The notes beneath the pieces are model-generated. The model did not search any database and was not told where the DNA came from. It was given only the letters and a program-made list of their open reading frames with translations. From Nakamurella multipartita DSM 44233 (lineage in GTDB: Bacteria > Actinomycetota > Actinomycetes > Mycobacteriales > Nakamurellaceae), in assembly GCF_000024365.1 (NCBI RefSeq), contig NC_013235.1:1674001-1738000 (forward strand): a stretch of DNA of 64,000 nt, written 5' to 3'. This document shows, in pieces, positions 52,574 through 62,443 of this stretch; the first letter of the stretch is position 1, and each line of letters starts with the position of its first letter. The position numbers and the translations under genes are program-made.

Positions 52574-53536
52574 TCAGGCGAGCAGGACGAGCTTGCCCGG
52601 GCTGCCGTCCTCCAGGTCGCGCAGCGCTTGGTCGCCCTGGGCCAGCGGGTAGGTCCGGTCCACCACCGGCTGCAGGCCGGTCGCCGCGCACAGCGCGATC
52701 AGCCGGCGCAGCTCGTCCAGCGTGCCCATGGTCGAGCCGATCACCGAGATCTGCAGGAAGAACAGTCGCTGCAGGTCGGCCGACGGGTCGTGGCCGCTGG
52801 TCGCCCCGCAGCAGACGATGACGCCGCCGGGCCGGACCGCGCGCATCGAGTGGGCCCAGGTCTGCTTGCCCACCGACTCGAACACCCCGTCCACCCGGTC
52901 GGGCAGCCGCGCGCCGGTCTCGAAGACCTCGTGCGCACCCAGGTCGGCGGCCCGGGCCCGGCCGGCCTCGGTGCGCGAGGTCACCCAGACCCGCATGCCC
53001 AGGACCCGGCCCAGCTGGATCAACGCGGTGGACACCCCGCCGGTGGCGCCCTGGACGAGGATCGTGGAGCCGCCGGGCAGGCCGCTGCGGGTGGCCAGCA
53101 TCCGGTAGGCGGTCAGGTAGGTGGTGCCCAGCACGGCGGCCGTCGGGTGGCTCATCGACGCCGGCAGCGGCACCAGGTTCCGGGTCGGTACCACGACGTA
53201 TTCGGCGAAGGTGCCCTGGTGCTTCTCGGTGAGCAGGGTGCGCTGCGGGTCGGTGGTCTCGTCGCCGGCCCACCCGGGCTGGCCGATGATCGGGTACAGG
53301 ACCACGTCCTGCCCGTCGTCGGTGACACCGGCGCCGTCACAGCCCAGGATCATCGGGAACCGCTCGGGTTTGATGCCCACGCCCCGCAGCGTCCACAGGT
53401 CGTGCCGGTTCAGCGAGGCGGCCGTGACCCGCACCCGCGACCACCCCGGGGGCACCTCGGGCTCGGGTCGCTGGCCGACCACCACCCCGGCCAGCGGATT
53501 GTCCGGGTGGGGGGCGTCGGCGTAGACGGCGAGCAT
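52574..53536 (-). CDS. Zinc-binding/quinone oxidoreductase-like MDR protein
   Basis: The 320-residue protein has VRVTAASLNRHDLWTLRGVG, FPMILGCDGAGV, TFAEYVVVPTRNLVPLP, AAVLGTTYLTAYRML, ILVQGATGGVSTALIQLG and GGVIVCCGATSG. No structural-zinc cysteines are present, as in quinone oxidoreductases. It would reduce quinones or enones with NADPH. It is divergent from the small membrane gene pair at 53560. Confidence 0.9.
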   Translation of the reverse strand: MLAVYADAPHPDNPLAGVVVGQRPEPEVPPGWSRVRVTAASLNRHDLWTLRGVGIKPERFPMILGCDGAGVTDDGQDVVLYPIIGQPGWAGDETTDPQRTLLTEKHQGTFAEYVVVPTRNLVPLPASMSHPTAAVLGTTYLTAYRMLATRSGLPGGSTILVQGATGGVSTALIQLGRVLGMRVWVTSRTEAGRARAADLGAHEVFETGARLPDRVDGVFESVGKQTWAHSMRAVRPGGVIVCCGATSGHDPSADLQRLFFLQISVIGSTMGTLDELRRLIALCAATGLQPVVDRTYPLAQGDQALRDLEDGSPGKLVLLA

Positions 53537-53559
53537 GACCGTCAGCGTAGGACCAGCCC

Positions 53560-53766
53560 ATGCGTACGCTGCTGGGCATGTGGCAGACCGTCCTCGACGT
53601 CGTCGACGCGGTCGAGTCGTGGCTCGCCGGCCAGTCGTACTGGATCCAGGTGGTCGTGCTGCTGGCCGTGTTGGGGCCCCTGTGCTACCTGCTGGCCGGG
53701 TTGATCGACCGGGCCGTCGACTCGGTGCTGGCCTGGCACTCCCGCCGGGACGGGGCCGCCCGATGA
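53560..53766 (+). CDS. Small single-pass membrane protein
   Basis: The 68-residue protein has one strong hydrophobic segment, YWIQVVVLLAVLGPLCYLLAGLI, at about 27-50 and a charged C-terminus. No family is recognised. It overlaps the next small gene by ATGA. Confidence 0.6.
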   Translation: MRTLLGMWQTVLDVVDAVESWLAGQSYWIQVVVLLAVLGPLCYLLAGLIDRAVDSVLAWHSRRDGAAR

Positions 53767-53861
53767 GCCGCCGCCCGCTGCCCGAGGTCTCCCGCCGGTG
53801 GATGACCGCCGCCCTGGTCGCCCTGGTGCTGGTCGCGGTGCTGGTCGCGATCCTGCGCTGA
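53763..53861 (+). CDS. Very small membrane peptide gene
   Basis: The 32-residue frame reads MSRRPLPEVSRRWMTAALVA then LVLVAVLVAILR. It has a basic N-terminus and one membrane helix. The ATGA overlap with the gene before it and the clean hydrophobic pattern support it as real; no function can be given. Confidence 0.5.
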   Translation: MSRRPLPEVSRRWMTAALVALVLVAVLVAILR

Positions 53862-53894
53862 CCCCGTGTGGTGAACCCGTGGGCCGGCCCGGGT

Positions 53895-56735
53895 TCAGGC
53901 GCAGCCGGCCCGCACGTCCACCCCGTCCAGGTCGTAGCCGTCCTGCAGCAGCGACAGCGGCCAGGGCAGCGCGCCGCTGGTGTCGGTGATCCGCAGGAAC
54001 CGCGCCGTCGACACCCCGCCCAGGTCGAAGGTGCCGGCCGCGTAGCCGCGGACCGTGCCCAGGTCCACCCAGCTCACGCCGTCCGCGGACACCGACACCC
54101 GGGCCCGGTCGGTCAGGTCGGTCAGGATCCGCGGCCAGCCGGGCACCACGGTCAGGTCGGGGCCGGGCAGGTTCTGCAACGGCCGGGTGAAGGCCAGGGT
54201 GAGCTGCCCGCCCCGGCCCAGGGACACCGCGTCCCGGCCGCCCGAGTCGGACCCGGCCGGGCCCAGCGCCACGGCCGGGTCCCGCCGGTCCACCGGCCGC
54301 CCGGTGCCCGCAGTCCCGGGCTGGTAGGCCGAGACCTGTTGGGCGGCGCCGTAGCAGGCCGCGGCGGTGGCCCGGGTCGCGTCGATTCCGACCAGCACCG
54401 GGTCGTGGTCGGAGGCGCGGAACTGGTTGGCCTCGAACAGCGCGTCCTGCTCGGGCGATTTGAAGGTGGTGTCGTAGTCGAGCACGTCCGGCTCGTCGGC
54501 GTTGATGTGCCACTCGCCGGCCGCGGTGACCTGGCCGGTCAACGAGGCCGAGGCCAGCGCGTGGTCCAGGTAGCCGGCCTGCCCGTCGAAGACGTAGCCG
54601 TAGGCGAACTCCCCGCCGGTGGCGGCGATCTGGTCGGTGTACCCGGCCTCGCGCAGCGTGCGGATCGGGTCCTCGTGGTCGTAGGAGTTCAGGTCGCCGA
54701 CGATCAACCGGTCCGGGTCGCCGCTGCCGGTCGGGTCGGTGTCCAGGTAGCGGGCCAGGGCGGCCGCCGCGGCGGTCCGGGTCTGGTTGCAGTTGCCCTG
54801 CCCGTCACCGGCGTCCGGATCACCGGCGCAGGCCGAGCCCTTGGACTTCAGGTGGGCCACCGCGACGGTGAACCGGCCGCCGGCCGCGGTCTGGAACGTC
54901 TGGACCAGCACCGGCCGGTTGGCGGTGTCGATGAATGCCTGGTCCTTGGTCGAGTCCAGGATCTGGAACCCGCCGACCGGCTGCACCGCGGACGGCCGGT
55001 AGAGCAGCCCCACCCGGATCGCGTCGCCGCCGATCACCCCGGTGTCGACGCTCGCGTACGGCTGGGCGCCGGGCCGGGCGTTGAGGCCGGCGACCAGGTC
55101 GGCGGCCGGGTCGACGCCGGGGGTGTTCTCCAGTTCCAGCAGGCCGACCACATCGGCGTCCAGCCCGCCCAGGGCGGCCAGGATCTTGGTCCGCTGCCGG
55201 GCCAGCTCGTCGGCGTTGTCGGCGCCCCGGCATTCCTGGTTGCGGGCCGGGCCGCAGATGCGCCCGGCGGTGGTGCCGTCGTCCACGGTGAGGAAGTAGT
55301 TCAGCACGTTCTGGCTGGCCACCCGGGTGCTGCCGCCGACCGCCGGCGGGCTGTCCGGTCGCGGGTTGACCGCGGCGTAGTCGGCCGGCCCGGTCGGCTG
55401 CACCCGGTATGCCCCGAACGTCTGGTCGAGCACCCCGGTCACCCCGGTGACGGTGTCACCGCCGCGGAAGGAGTTGGTCGAGCCGAACGGCTGCCCGTTG
55501 CCCGGATGCCGCAGCACGGCCGGGTTCTGGGTGGTGGACCCGTCGTCCAGGGTGATCCGGCTCAGCGCATTGCGGGCGGCCAGCTCGACGGCCGGCGGCC
55601 CCGGGTCGACCACCGCGGTGGGCGTGAACGGCCGCGACTGCCCGGCCAGCGGCAGGCCGAGCACGACCTCGCCGAACCGGTCGTAGTTGAAGTACTCGCT
55701 GATCACCAGCGTCTGCGGCAGGGACACCCGCATGCCCTCCAGCGGCTCCAGTGCGTCGGCGGCGGGCAGCGGGAACTGCACGGCGACCGGCTCGGGCAGC
55801 GCCTGGCCGGACTGGCAGACCCCAACGGTGGGGGAGCCGGACAGCTGGGTCTGCGAGCTGGCCCCGGAGCTGGTCACGTACTCGCCGGCGGTGCCGGTGA
55901 CGCGCACGGCGTCGCCGACCGCCGGGGTGGGCGAGCCACCGTAGACGAACAGCCCGTCGGCGGTGGCCGGGTCCCCGTCGCCGGCCGGGTCCTGCAGGTA
56001 GAAGCCGCCCAGGCCGGGTTCGACCGCGGTCACCACGGCCTGCACCGAGACCCGTTGGCCGGCCAGCGCGGTGGTCGCACTCGAGCCCTGCACGGTGCCG
56101 ATCGGGGTGGCCGGGGCCCCGCATTCGTCGGCCGGCGGGTTCGGGTCGGCGAACTGCTGGCCGGCGTTGACCTGCCCGAAGCCGGCCGTCCCGCTGGCCC
56201 AGGTGAAGTCGGCCGGGCCCCGGCCGGTGCCGGTCAGCTGCAGCGAGCTGCCGACCGGCGCGCCGCTCTGGGCGATGCCGATGTCGGTGCTGGACCGCCC
56301 GGCGGCCGGACCGTCGGCCGCGGTGAACACGCCCTCGTAGGACAGCAGCTGCACGACCGTGCCGGCCGCGTCGACCAGCGCGAACCCGTCCCGGTCGCCG
56401 TTCTGCAGGCCGGGGGCGGCGACGAAGGCGGTGCCGTACCCGCCGGACTGGTCGGGCAGCGACCCGGACAGGGCCAGCGTCCGGTACCGGATCGCGGCGG
56501 TCGCCGTATCGCCGTTGTAGAGCACCAGCGACCAGCCGGTCAGGTCGGTGCCGGCCGGCCCGGCCACCTCGATCGCCTCGTCGACGTCGGTCCCGGCGTT
56601 GTCGTAGTGGATCTCGTTCACCCACACCGCAGGCGGGTCGGCCGCGGCCGCGCCGGCCGTGCCCGGCAGCACCGCCGAGGCCAGCACGGCCAGCGCCAGG
56701 GACAGGGACAGGAACCGCCGCACCGATCGGGTCAC
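53895..56735 (-). CDS. Secreted ExeM/NucH-family extracellular endonuclease
   Basis: The 946-residue protein starts with a signal peptide (RFLSLSLALAVLASAVLPGTAGAAAA). A lamin-tail-like domain follows (VWVNEIHYDNAGTDVDEAIEVAG, about 36-165), then an OB-fold region (about 210-330). The large endonuclease/exonuclease/phosphatase domain (about 465-770) has VASQNVLNYFLT, GLLELENTPG, VAVAHLKSKGSACAG, LIVGDLNSYDHEDPI and FRASDHDPVLVGID, so the catalytic Asn, Glu, Asp and His are present. The last 160 residues form a discoidin-like beta domain. It would degrade DNA outside the cell. No cell-wall anchor is seen. Confidence 0.93.
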   Translation of the reverse strand: MTRSVRRFLSLSLALAVLASAVLPGTAGAAAADPPAVWVNEIHYDNAGTDVDEAIEVAGPAGTDLTGWSLVLYNGDTATAAIRYRTLALSGSLPDQSGGYGTAFVAAPGLQNGDRDGFALVDAAGTVVQLLSYEGVFTAADGPAAGRSSTDIGIAQSGAPVGSSLQLTGTGRGPADFTWASGTAGFGQVNAGQQFADPNPPADECGAPATPIGTVQGSSATTALAGQRVSVQAVVTAVEPGLGGFYLQDPAGDGDPATADGLFVYGGSPTPAVGDAVRVTGTAGEYVTSSGASSQTQLSGSPTVGVCQSGQALPEPVAVQFPLPAADALEPLEGMRVSLPQTLVISEYFNYDRFGEVVLGLPLAGQSRPFTPTAVVDPGPPAVELAARNALSRITLDDGSTTQNPAVLRHPGNGQPFGSTNSFRGGDTVTGVTGVLDQTFGAYRVQPTGPADYAAVNPRPDSPPAVGGSTRVASQNVLNYFLTVDDGTTAGRICGPARNQECRGADNADELARQRTKILAALGGLDADVVGLLELENTPGVDPAADLVAGLNARPGAQPYASVDTGVIGGDAIRVGLLYRPSAVQPVGGFQILDSTKDQAFIDTANRPVLVQTFQTAAGGRFTVAVAHLKSKGSACAGDPDAGDGQGNCNQTRTAAAAALARYLDTDPTGSGDPDRLIVGDLNSYDHEDPIRTLREAGYTDQIAATGGEFAYGYVFDGQAGYLDHALASASLTGQVTAAGEWHINADEPDVLDYDTTFKSPEQDALFEANQFRASDHDPVLVGIDATRATAAACYGAAQQVSAYQPGTAGTGRPVDRRDPAVALGPAGSDSGGRDAVSLGRGGQLTLAFTRPLQNLPGPDLTVVPGWPRILTDLTDRARVSVSADGVSWVDLGTVRGYAAGTFDLGGVSTARFLRITDTSGALPWPLSLLQDGYDLDGVDVRAGCA

Positions 56736-56803
56736 GAACAGTGACGCTAGGCGAACACACAGTGCACGTACAGGGCTGGCGGTGGTCGGGACGGTGAACG
56801 CCG

Positions 56804-58039
56804 GTGGTGAACACTGGTCGGGTGCCCTCCACGCTGCCCGACGGCGACCCGGTGCCGCCGGACGGGTCGCTGCCCGATCAGGCCCGCCAGGGCGCAGCCG
56901 ACCGCACCCTGTCCTTCTACGTGCACGTGCCGTTCTGTGCGACCCGCTGCGGCTACTGCGACTTCAACACCTACACGGCCGGCGAGCTGGGCAGCGCGGC
57001 GTCCCCGCAGTCGTGGCTGGACGCGGCGCTGGCCGAGGTCGAGCTGGCCGCTCGGGTGCTGGGCCGGGGTCGCACCGTCTCGACCGTCTTCGTGGGCGGC
57101 GGCACCCCGTCGCTGGTCGGCGCCGAGCCGCTGACCCGGATCCTGACCGCCATCGACGAGCGGTTCGGCCTGGCCGACGACGCCGAGGTGAGCACCGAGG
57201 CCAACCCCGAGTCCACCGACCCGGCCCTGCTCGGCGCCCTGCGCGCGGCCGGCTTCACCCGGCTGAGCCTGGGCCTGCAGTCCACCTCCCGGCGGGTGCT
57301 CACCGTCCTGGATCGCACGCACACCCCCGGCCGGGCCCTGGACGTCGTGCGCTGGGCCGGGCAGGAGGGCTTCGAGCACGTCAACCTCGACCTGATCTAC
57401 GGCACGCCCGGTGAGACCGACGCGGAGTTCACCGACTCGTTGGCCGCCGTGATCGCCAGCGGGGTCGATCATGTCTCGGCCTACTCGCTGATCGTCGAAC
57501 CGGGCACCCGGCTGGCCCGGCAGTTCGACCGCGGGGTGCTGCCGATGCCCGACGAGGACGTGCTGGCCGACCGGTACCTGCTGGCCGACGAGCTGCTCAC
57601 CGGCGCCGGCCTGCACTGGTACGAGGTGTCCAACTGGGCCCGGACGCCGGCCGGCGGGTGCCGGCACAACCTGGCCTACTGGACCGGGCAGGACTGGTGG
57701 GGGATCGGCCCGGGCGCGCACTCGCACGTCGGCGGGGTGCGCTGGTGGAACGTCAAGCACCCGGCCGCCTACGCGCAGCGGCTGGCCGAGGGCCGCAGCC
57801 CCGGGCAGGCCCGGGAGGTGCTGGGGCCGGACGACCGGCGGCTGGAGGACGTGCTGCTGCGGCTGCGGCTGCGGGACGGGCTGGCCCTGTCCGGGCTGTC
57901 CGAGCAGGGCCGCCGGCACGCGCGGATCGCGGCGGCCGACGGGTCGCTGGACGGCGCCGCGCTGGACCGGGGTCGGGCCGTGCTGACCCTGCGCGGGCGG
58001 CTGCTGGCCGACGGGATCGCGCTCAGCCTGGCTGAGTGA
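56804..58039 (+). CDS. hemW: Radical SAM heme chaperone HemW
   Basis: The 411-residue protein has SFYVHVPFCATRCGYCDFNTYT (CxxxCxxC cluster), TVFVGGGTPSLV, STEANPESTDP, RLSLGLQSTSRRVLTVLDR, NLDLIYGTPGETDAEF, AYSLIVEPGTRL and YEVSNWARTPAGGCRHNLAYW. HemW hands heme to acceptor proteins and is not an oxygen-independent coproporphyrinogen oxidase, though often annotated so. The GTG at 56804 or at 56822 may be the start; no clear ribosome site. It normally lies next to lepA in actinobacteria, but here 10.8 kb intervene. Confidence 0.94.
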   Translation: MVNTGRVPSTLPDGDPVPPDGSLPDQARQGAADRTLSFYVHVPFCATRCGYCDFNTYTAGELGSAASPQSWLDAALAEVELAARVLGRGRTVSTVFVGGGTPSLVGAEPLTRILTAIDERFGLADDAEVSTEANPESTDPALLGALRAAGFTRLSLGLQSTSRRVLTVLDRTHTPGRALDVVRWAGQEGFEHVNLDLIYGTPGETDAEFTDSLAAVIASGVDHVSAYSLIVEPGTRLARQFDRGVLPMPDEDVLADRYLLADELLTGAGLHWYEVSNWARTPAGGCRHNLAYWTGQDWWGIGPGAHSHVGGVRWWNVKHPAAYAQRLAEGRSPGQAREVLGPDDRRLEDVLLRLRLRDGLALSGLSEQGRRHARIAAADGSLDGAALDRGRAVLTLRGRLLADGIALSLAE

Positions 58040-58388
58040 ACCGGGCCACCGGGGAGCCGGACGAGGTCGCCGGCAGGGTGTCGATCGACGAACGGGCATC
58101 CAGGTCGAGCACCCGGACGTGGATCACCGTCCGCTGCTGCAGGGCCGAGCGCAGGGCGCGGTGCAGGCCGTCCTCCAGGTAGAGCTGTCCCTGCCACTGC
58201 ACGGCGTGCGGGAACAGGTCACCGTAGAAGGTCGACGCCTCGTCGAGCAGGGCGTCCAGCCGCAGTTCCCGCTTGGTGGTGATCAGCTCGTCGAGCCGCA
58301 CCTTGCGCGGCGGGATCCGGGCCCAGTCGCGGGTGGACATGCCGTGCTCGGGGTAGGGCCGTCCCTCGCGAACATCCTTGAAGATCAT
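58023..58388 (-). CDS. Small ParB-N-like conserved actinobacterial protein
   Basis: The 121-residue protein reads [62 protein letters not shown] and [18 protein letters not shown]. The pattern of V.LDEL, then DG.HR.....L, then I.VRV resembles the N-terminal ParB/sulfiredoxin fold. It sits between hemW and hrcA in convergence with hemW (17-bp overlap). No function is known to me; a toxin-antitoxin role is not supported by any partner gene. Confidence 0.75.
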   Translation of the reverse strand: MIFKDVREGRPYPEHGMSTRDWARIPPRKVRLDELITTKRELRLDALLDEASTFYGDLFPHAVQWQGQLYLEDGLHRALRSALQQRTVIHVRVLDLDARSSIDTLPATSSGSPVARFTQPG

Positions 58389-58534
58389 CCGTTGGGGCCT
58401 CCATGCCCGGAACTGCCCGGCGCGCGCTCACCCGCCAGGGTAACGGTCGGCGCCGGATCCGCCCGCTCGCGCCGCTCCGGCCCCCGCGCGGGATACCACG
58501 CGGCGCCGTTGGACCCCCGAACGGACGACTACAC

Positions 58535-58561
58535 TTGGCAGCCGGAGCGGGCGAGTGCCAA
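58535..58561. promoter_or_regulatory. Degenerate CIRCE element upstream of hrcA
   Basis: TTGGCAGCC, a 9-nt spacer and GAGTGCCAA match the CIRCE design TTAGCACTC-N9-GAGTGCTAA with the exact spacer length; the right arm has one change and the left arm three. It lies 30 nt upstream of the hrcA ATG, as expected for autoregulation by HrcA. Confidence 0.75.
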
Positions 58562-58591
58562 CCCGGCTCACCCGGAGTGCAGGAGGTGATC

Positions 58592-59614
58592 ATGTCGGCC
58601 GACGACAGGCGGTTCCAGGTCCTGCGCGCGATCGTCGCCGACTACGTCGCCACGCATGAGCCGGTCGGGTCCAAGTCGCTGGTCGAACGGCACCAACTCG
58701 GCGTCTCCCCGGCCACCATCCGCAACGACATGGCCGCCCTGGAGGACGAGGGCTACATCGCCCAGCCGCACACGTCGGCCGGCCGCATCCCCACCGACAA
58801 GGGCTACCGGCTGTTCGTCGACCGGCTGTCCCAGGTCAAGCCGCTCTCGGCCGGGGAGCGCCGGGCGATCCAGGCGTTCCTGTCCGAGGCCGTCGACCTG
58901 GAGGACGTGCTGCGCCGCTCGGTGCGGTTGCTGGCCCAGCTGACCCGGCAGGTCGCGTTCGTGCAGTACCCGACGCTGTCCCGGTCCTCGGTCCGGCACG
59001 TCGAGGTCGTCACGCTGGACCGGCGCCGGCTGCTGCTGGTGGTCATCACCGACACCGGCCGGGTCGAGCAGCGCCTGGTCGAGCTGGACACCGACGTCAC
59101 CGACGAGGGACTGCTGGCCCTGCGCACGCTGTTCGCGACCGCGGCTGTCGGCCGCCGGCTGGGCGACGCGGCCTCGGCCCTGACCGACGCCGCCGCCACC
59201 GTCGATCCGGACGTCCGACCGCTGGTGGTGCCCTCGGTGGCCGTGCTGCTGGACTCGCTGGTCGAGCACCCCGAGGAGCGGCTGGTGCTCTCGGGCACCT
59301 CGCACGCGACCGGCGCCTGGGCCGATCAACCGGGGGCCCTGCGGGGCGTCCTGGAAGCGTTGGACGAGCAGGTCACCTTGCTCAAGCTGCTGGCCGCGCT
59401 GGAGACTCCCGATGCGGTGGTCGTCTCCATCGGCAGCGAGAACGACGACGCGAACCTGTCCACGACGGCACTGGTGTCCGCCGGGTACGGCAGCGGGCAG
59501 ACGCTGATGGGCGGTTTGGCCGTCGTCGGACCGACTCGGATGGACTATCCGGGGACGATGGCGGCGGTTCGGGCGGTCGCCCGGTACGTCGGGGAGATCG
59601 TCGCCGGCCGGTAG
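58592..59614 (+). CDS. hrcA: Heat-inducible transcription repressor HrcA
   Basis: The 340-residue repressor has a winged HTH ([62 protein letters not shown]), the middle domain with [20 protein letters not shown] and the C-terminal [14 protein letters not shown] and [28 protein letters not shown] end (read here as [16 protein letters not shown]). AGGAGG at 58580-58585 fixes the ATG at 58592. It is followed by dnaJ and preceded by a CIRCE-like site. Confidence 0.97.
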   Translation: MSADDRRFQVLRAIVADYVATHEPVGSKSLVERHQLGVSPATIRNDMAALEDEGYIAQPHTSAGRIPTDKGYRLFVDRLSQVKPLSAGERRAIQAFLSEAVDLEDVLRRSVRLLAQLTRQVAFVQYPTLSRSSVRHVEVVTLDRRRLLLVVITDTGRVEQRLVELDTDVTDEGLLALRTLFATAAVGRRLGDAASALTDAAATVDPDVRPLVVPSVAVLLDSLVEHPEERLVLSGTSHATGAWADQPGALRGVLEALDEQVTLLKLLAALETPDAVVVSIGSENDDANLSTTALVSAGYGSGQTLMGGLAVVGPTRMDYPGTMAAVRAVARYVGEIVAGR

Positions 59615-59711
59615 TGGCCGGCGGGCAGACAATCGGTGCGACATCGGGTGTGGACTATCGCCACCACCCGCTCGGGTGTGGTGCGAGCCCCGGCTCGCGG
59701 GAAGGCAACTG

Positions 59712-60872
59712 GTGCAGAGGGTGGCTCGGGACTATTACGGCCTGCTGGGCGTGGCCAAGGGCGCGTCGCAGGATGAGATCAAGCGTGCCTACCGGAAGCT
59801 GGCCCGGGAGCTGCACCCCGACGTCAACCCCGATCCGGCGGCCCAGCAGAAGTTCAAGGACGTCACCGCGGCCTACGAGGTGCTCTCGGACCCGGCCAAG
59901 CGCCAGGTCGTCGACCTCGGCGGGGATCCGCTCGGCGGCGGCAGCCCGGGCGGTGGCGCCGGCGGCATGGGCGACCCGTTCGGCGGCATGGGCCTGGGCG
60001 ACATCATGGACGCCTTCTTCGGCGGCGGCGCCGGGGCCCGGTCCCGCGGCCCCCGGTCCCGGGTCCGGCAGGGCGAGGACGCGCTCATCCCGGTCGAGCT
60101 CACTCTGGAGGAGTGTGCCAACGGCGTGGCCAAGGACCTGGCCGTGGACACCGCCACCCTGTGCACCTCCTGCCACGGCTCGGGCTGCGCCAGCGGCACC
60201 CGCCCGGCCACCTGCGACATGTGCAAGGGTTCCGGCGAGGTGCAGCAGATCCAGCGCTCGCTGCTCGGCCAGGTCGTCACCTCCCGGCCCTGCCCGGTCT
60301 GCCGCGGTTTCGGCGAGGTCATTCCCGAGCCCTGCCTGCAGTGCAACGGCGAGGGCCGGGTGCGCACCCGGCGGACCGTCCGCGCCAACATCCCGGCCGG
60401 GGTCGGCGACGGCATCCGGGTCCGGCTGGCCGGCCAGGGCGAGGTCGGACCCGGCGGCGGCGCCCCCGGTGACCTGTACGTCGAGGTCCAGGAACTGCCG
60501 CACGACCGGTTCCAGCGCGACGGCATCGACCTGCACTGCACCGTGCACGTGCCGATGACGGCGGCCGCCCTGGGCACGTCGATGGGCCTGCAGACCCTGC
60601 ACGGCGTGGAGGACCTGGACATCCAGCCGGGCACCCAGTCGGCCACCGTCATCACCCTGCGCGGCCAGGGCATGCCCCGGCTGCGCGGCACCGGAGTGGG
60701 CAACCTGCACGTGCACATCGAGGTGGTCACCCCGACCCGGGTCGACGCCCGGCAGGCCGAGCTGCTGCGCGAGCTGGCCACCCTGCGCGGCGAGGAACAG
60801 CCGGAGCTGGCCGCCCGCGGCCACAACGGCGGCTTCTTCTCGCGGATCCGTGATTCCTTCGTCGGGCGCTGA
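59712..60872 (+). CDS. dnaJ: Chaperone DnaJ (type I)
   Basis: The 386-residue Hsp40 has the J-domain ([28 protein letters not shown] with HPD) and a Gly-rich linker (about 75-115). The zinc region has four CxxCxG-type repeats ([36 protein letters not shown]), and the C-terminal substrate domain follows. The GTG at 59712 has GAAGG upstream. It is the DnaJ2 type usually paired with hrcA in actinobacteria. rsmE overlaps its 3' end by 23 bp. Confidence 0.96.
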   Translation: MQRVARDYYGLLGVAKGASQDEIKRAYRKLARELHPDVNPDPAAQQKFKDVTAAYEVLSDPAKRQVVDLGGDPLGGGSPGGGAGGMGDPFGGMGLGDIMDAFFGGGAGARSRGPRSRVRQGEDALIPVELTLEECANGVAKDLAVDTATLCTSCHGSGCASGTRPATCDMCKGSGEVQQIQRSLLGQVVTSRPCPVCRGFGEVIPEPCLQCNGEGRVRTRRTVRANIPAGVGDGIRVRLAGQGEVGPGGGAPGDLYVEVQELPHDRFQRDGIDLHCTVHVPMTAAALGTSMGLQTLHGVEDLDIQPGTQSATVITLRGQGMPRLRGTGVGNLHVHIEVVTPTRVDARQAELLRELATLRGEEQPELAARGHNGGFFSRIRDSFVGR

Positions 60873-61629
60873 GCGGCCGGGATCGTTCCCCGGCCGCTCC
60901 GGCGAACCGTTCTTCCTGGTCCACGAGCTGCCCGCAGCGGGGCCGTTCGTGCTCGACGGGCCGGAGGGCCGGCACGCGGCCGCCGTGCGCCGGCTGCGGG
61001 TCGGCGAGGCCCTGGTGCTCACCGACGGGGCCGGGCGGCTGGCCGCCGCGGTGGTCACCGCCGCCGGCCGCGCCGAGCTCACCCTGGACGTGCAGCCGGC
61101 GCACCGGCAGCCGCCGCCCGACGTGCGGGTGACGCTGGTGCAGGCGCTGCCCAAGGGCGAGCGCGGCGAGCTGGCCGTCGAGCTGGCCACCGAGGCCGGG
61201 GTGGACGCGATCGTGCCCTGGACGGCCCAGCGCTGCATGGCCCGCTGGCGCACCCCCGACCAGGTCGACAAGGGGGTCCGGCGCTGGCGGGCCACCGCCC
61301 GGGAGTCGGCCAAGCAGGCCCGCCGGGCGTTCGTCCCGCCGGTGCACGAGCCGGCCACCACCGCCGAGGTCGGCGCCCGGCTGACCGGGGCCACCGCGCT
61401 GGTGCTGCACGAGTCCTCGGTCACACCGCTGGCGGCCGCCGGCCTGCCCCCGGCCGGCGACGTGGTACTGATTGTCGGTCCGGAAGGGGGACTGACCGAG
61501 GAGGAACTCACCGTGTTCGGCTCGGCAGGCGCCACGGTGGTGCGACTCGGTCCCCAGGTGTTGCGGACCTCGACCGCCGGTGCGGTCGCCCTCGGCGCCC
61601 TCGGCGTGCTCACCGGTCGGTGGACATGA
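60850..61629 (+). CDS. rsmE: 16S rRNA (uracil-1498-N3)-methyltransferase
   Basis: The 259-residue SPOUT methyltransferase has [21 protein letters not shown] (PUA-like N-terminus), [38 protein letters not shown] and [19 protein letters not shown]. The SAM knot has [19 protein letters not shown] and [20 protein letters not shown]. The GTG at 60850 lies inside the end of dnaJ; the downstream hydrolase starts in the stop (ATGA). Confidence 0.95.
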   Translation: MIPSSGAERPGSFPGRSGEPFFLVHELPAAGPFVLDGPEGRHAAAVRRLRVGEALVLTDGAGRLAAAVVTAAGRAELTLDVQPAHRQPPPDVRVTLVQALPKGERGELAVELATEAGVDAIVPWTAQRCMARWRTPDQVDKGVRRWRATARESAKQARRAFVPPVHEPATTAEVGARLTGATALVLHESSVTPLAAAGLPPAGDVVLIVGPEGGLTEEELTVFGSAGATVVRLGPQVLRTSTAGAVALGALGVLTGRWT

Positions 61630-62414
61630 AGGTCGACATCCGCGACTACGACTACGGACCGCACCCCAGCCAGCGGATCCGGCTGTTCCTGCCCTCCGGG
61701 CGTTACCTGACCGTCGTGGTGGTCATCCACGGCGGGTACTGGCGCTCCATCTACGGCATGGAACTGGCCGAACCCCTCGGGTACGACCTGACCCGGTACG
61801 GCGTCGCCGCCGCGGTCATCGAGTACCGCCGGGTGGGTGAGGGCGGTGGCTGGCCGACCACCCTGGCCGACGTGTCCCGGGCCGTGGACTCCCTGGCCGG
61901 CCCCGGCCAGCAGGCGGCCGAGGGGCGGCTGTCCCTCGATCGGGTCGCCGCCGTCGGGCACTCCGCGGGCGGGCACCTGGCCGCCTGGCTGGCCCACCGC
62001 GGGTCGCTGCGCTCGGGGACGGCCGGGTCGGTCGCACCGGGGGAGACGCACGTGCCGATCGTCGGTGCGGTCGCCCAGGCCGGGTTGCTGGACCTGGTCG
62101 GCGCCTCGGTGGAACGGCTGGGCAACGGCGCGGTCACCGCGCTGATGGAGGGCGAGGCCCGGTCCATGCCGCAGCGCTACCACCACGCCTCACCGATCGC
62201 GCACGTCGGCGACGGCGCCCGGGTGGTCTGCGTGCACGGGGACGCCGACGACACCGTCCCGCTGTCCCAGTCCGAGCGTTACGTCGAGGCCGCGGTCCGG
62301 GCCGGCGACCCGGCCTCGCTGATCGTGCTGCCCCGGACCGGTCATTTCGAGCTGATCGACGTCCGGCACCCGGCCTGGGACGTGTGCCGCAGCCAGGTAC
62401 TGCGCATGGTCTGA
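61626..62414 (+). CDS. Alpha/beta hydrolase, arylformamidase-like
   Basis: The 262-residue hydrolase has VVVVIHGGYWRSIYGMELAEPL (oxyanion HGG), VAAVGHSAGGHLAAWLAHR with the Ser nucleophile, VVCVHGDADDTVPLSQSERY (Asp) and LPRTGHFELIDVRHPAWD (His). HGGYW plus GHSAGGH is typical of the BD-FAE/kynurenine formamidase group. It is coupled to rsmE by ATGA. No other tryptophan-degradation gene is near, so the substrate is open. Confidence 0.88.
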   Translation: MKVDIRDYDYGPHPSQRIRLFLPSGRYLTVVVVIHGGYWRSIYGMELAEPLGYDLTRYGVAAAVIEYRRVGEGGGWPTTLADVSRAVDSLAGPGQQAAEGRLSLDRVAAVGHSAGGHLAAWLAHRGSLRSGTAGSVAPGETHVPIVGAVAQAGLLDLVGASVERLGNGAVTALMEGEARSMPQRYHHASPIAHVGDGARVVCVHGDADDTVPLSQSERYVEAAVRAGDPASLIVLPRTGHFELIDVRHPAWDVCRSQVLRMV

Positions 62415-62443
62415 GCGGGGGAGCCGTCCCTTAGGTTGGTCGC

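Noticed and set aside
53868..56744. Long plus-strand frame opposite the secreted nuclease
   Set aside because: Gly/Arg/Val-rich shadow; the minus strand has a signal peptide and the complete nuclease domains.
56804..58039. Oxygen-independent coproporphyrinogen oxidase HemN
   Set aside because: The sequence and its position by hrcA fit HemW, the heme chaperone; the aerobic coproporphyrin pathway is already complete in the hem operon.
58023..58388. VapB-type antitoxin
   Set aside because: No toxin gene lies beside it and the sequence fits a ParB-N-like pattern better than an antitoxin.
59655..62186. Long minus-strand frame across dnaJ, rsmE and the hydrolase
   Set aside because: It is a shadow of three well-supported plus-strand genes and has no recognisable domain.
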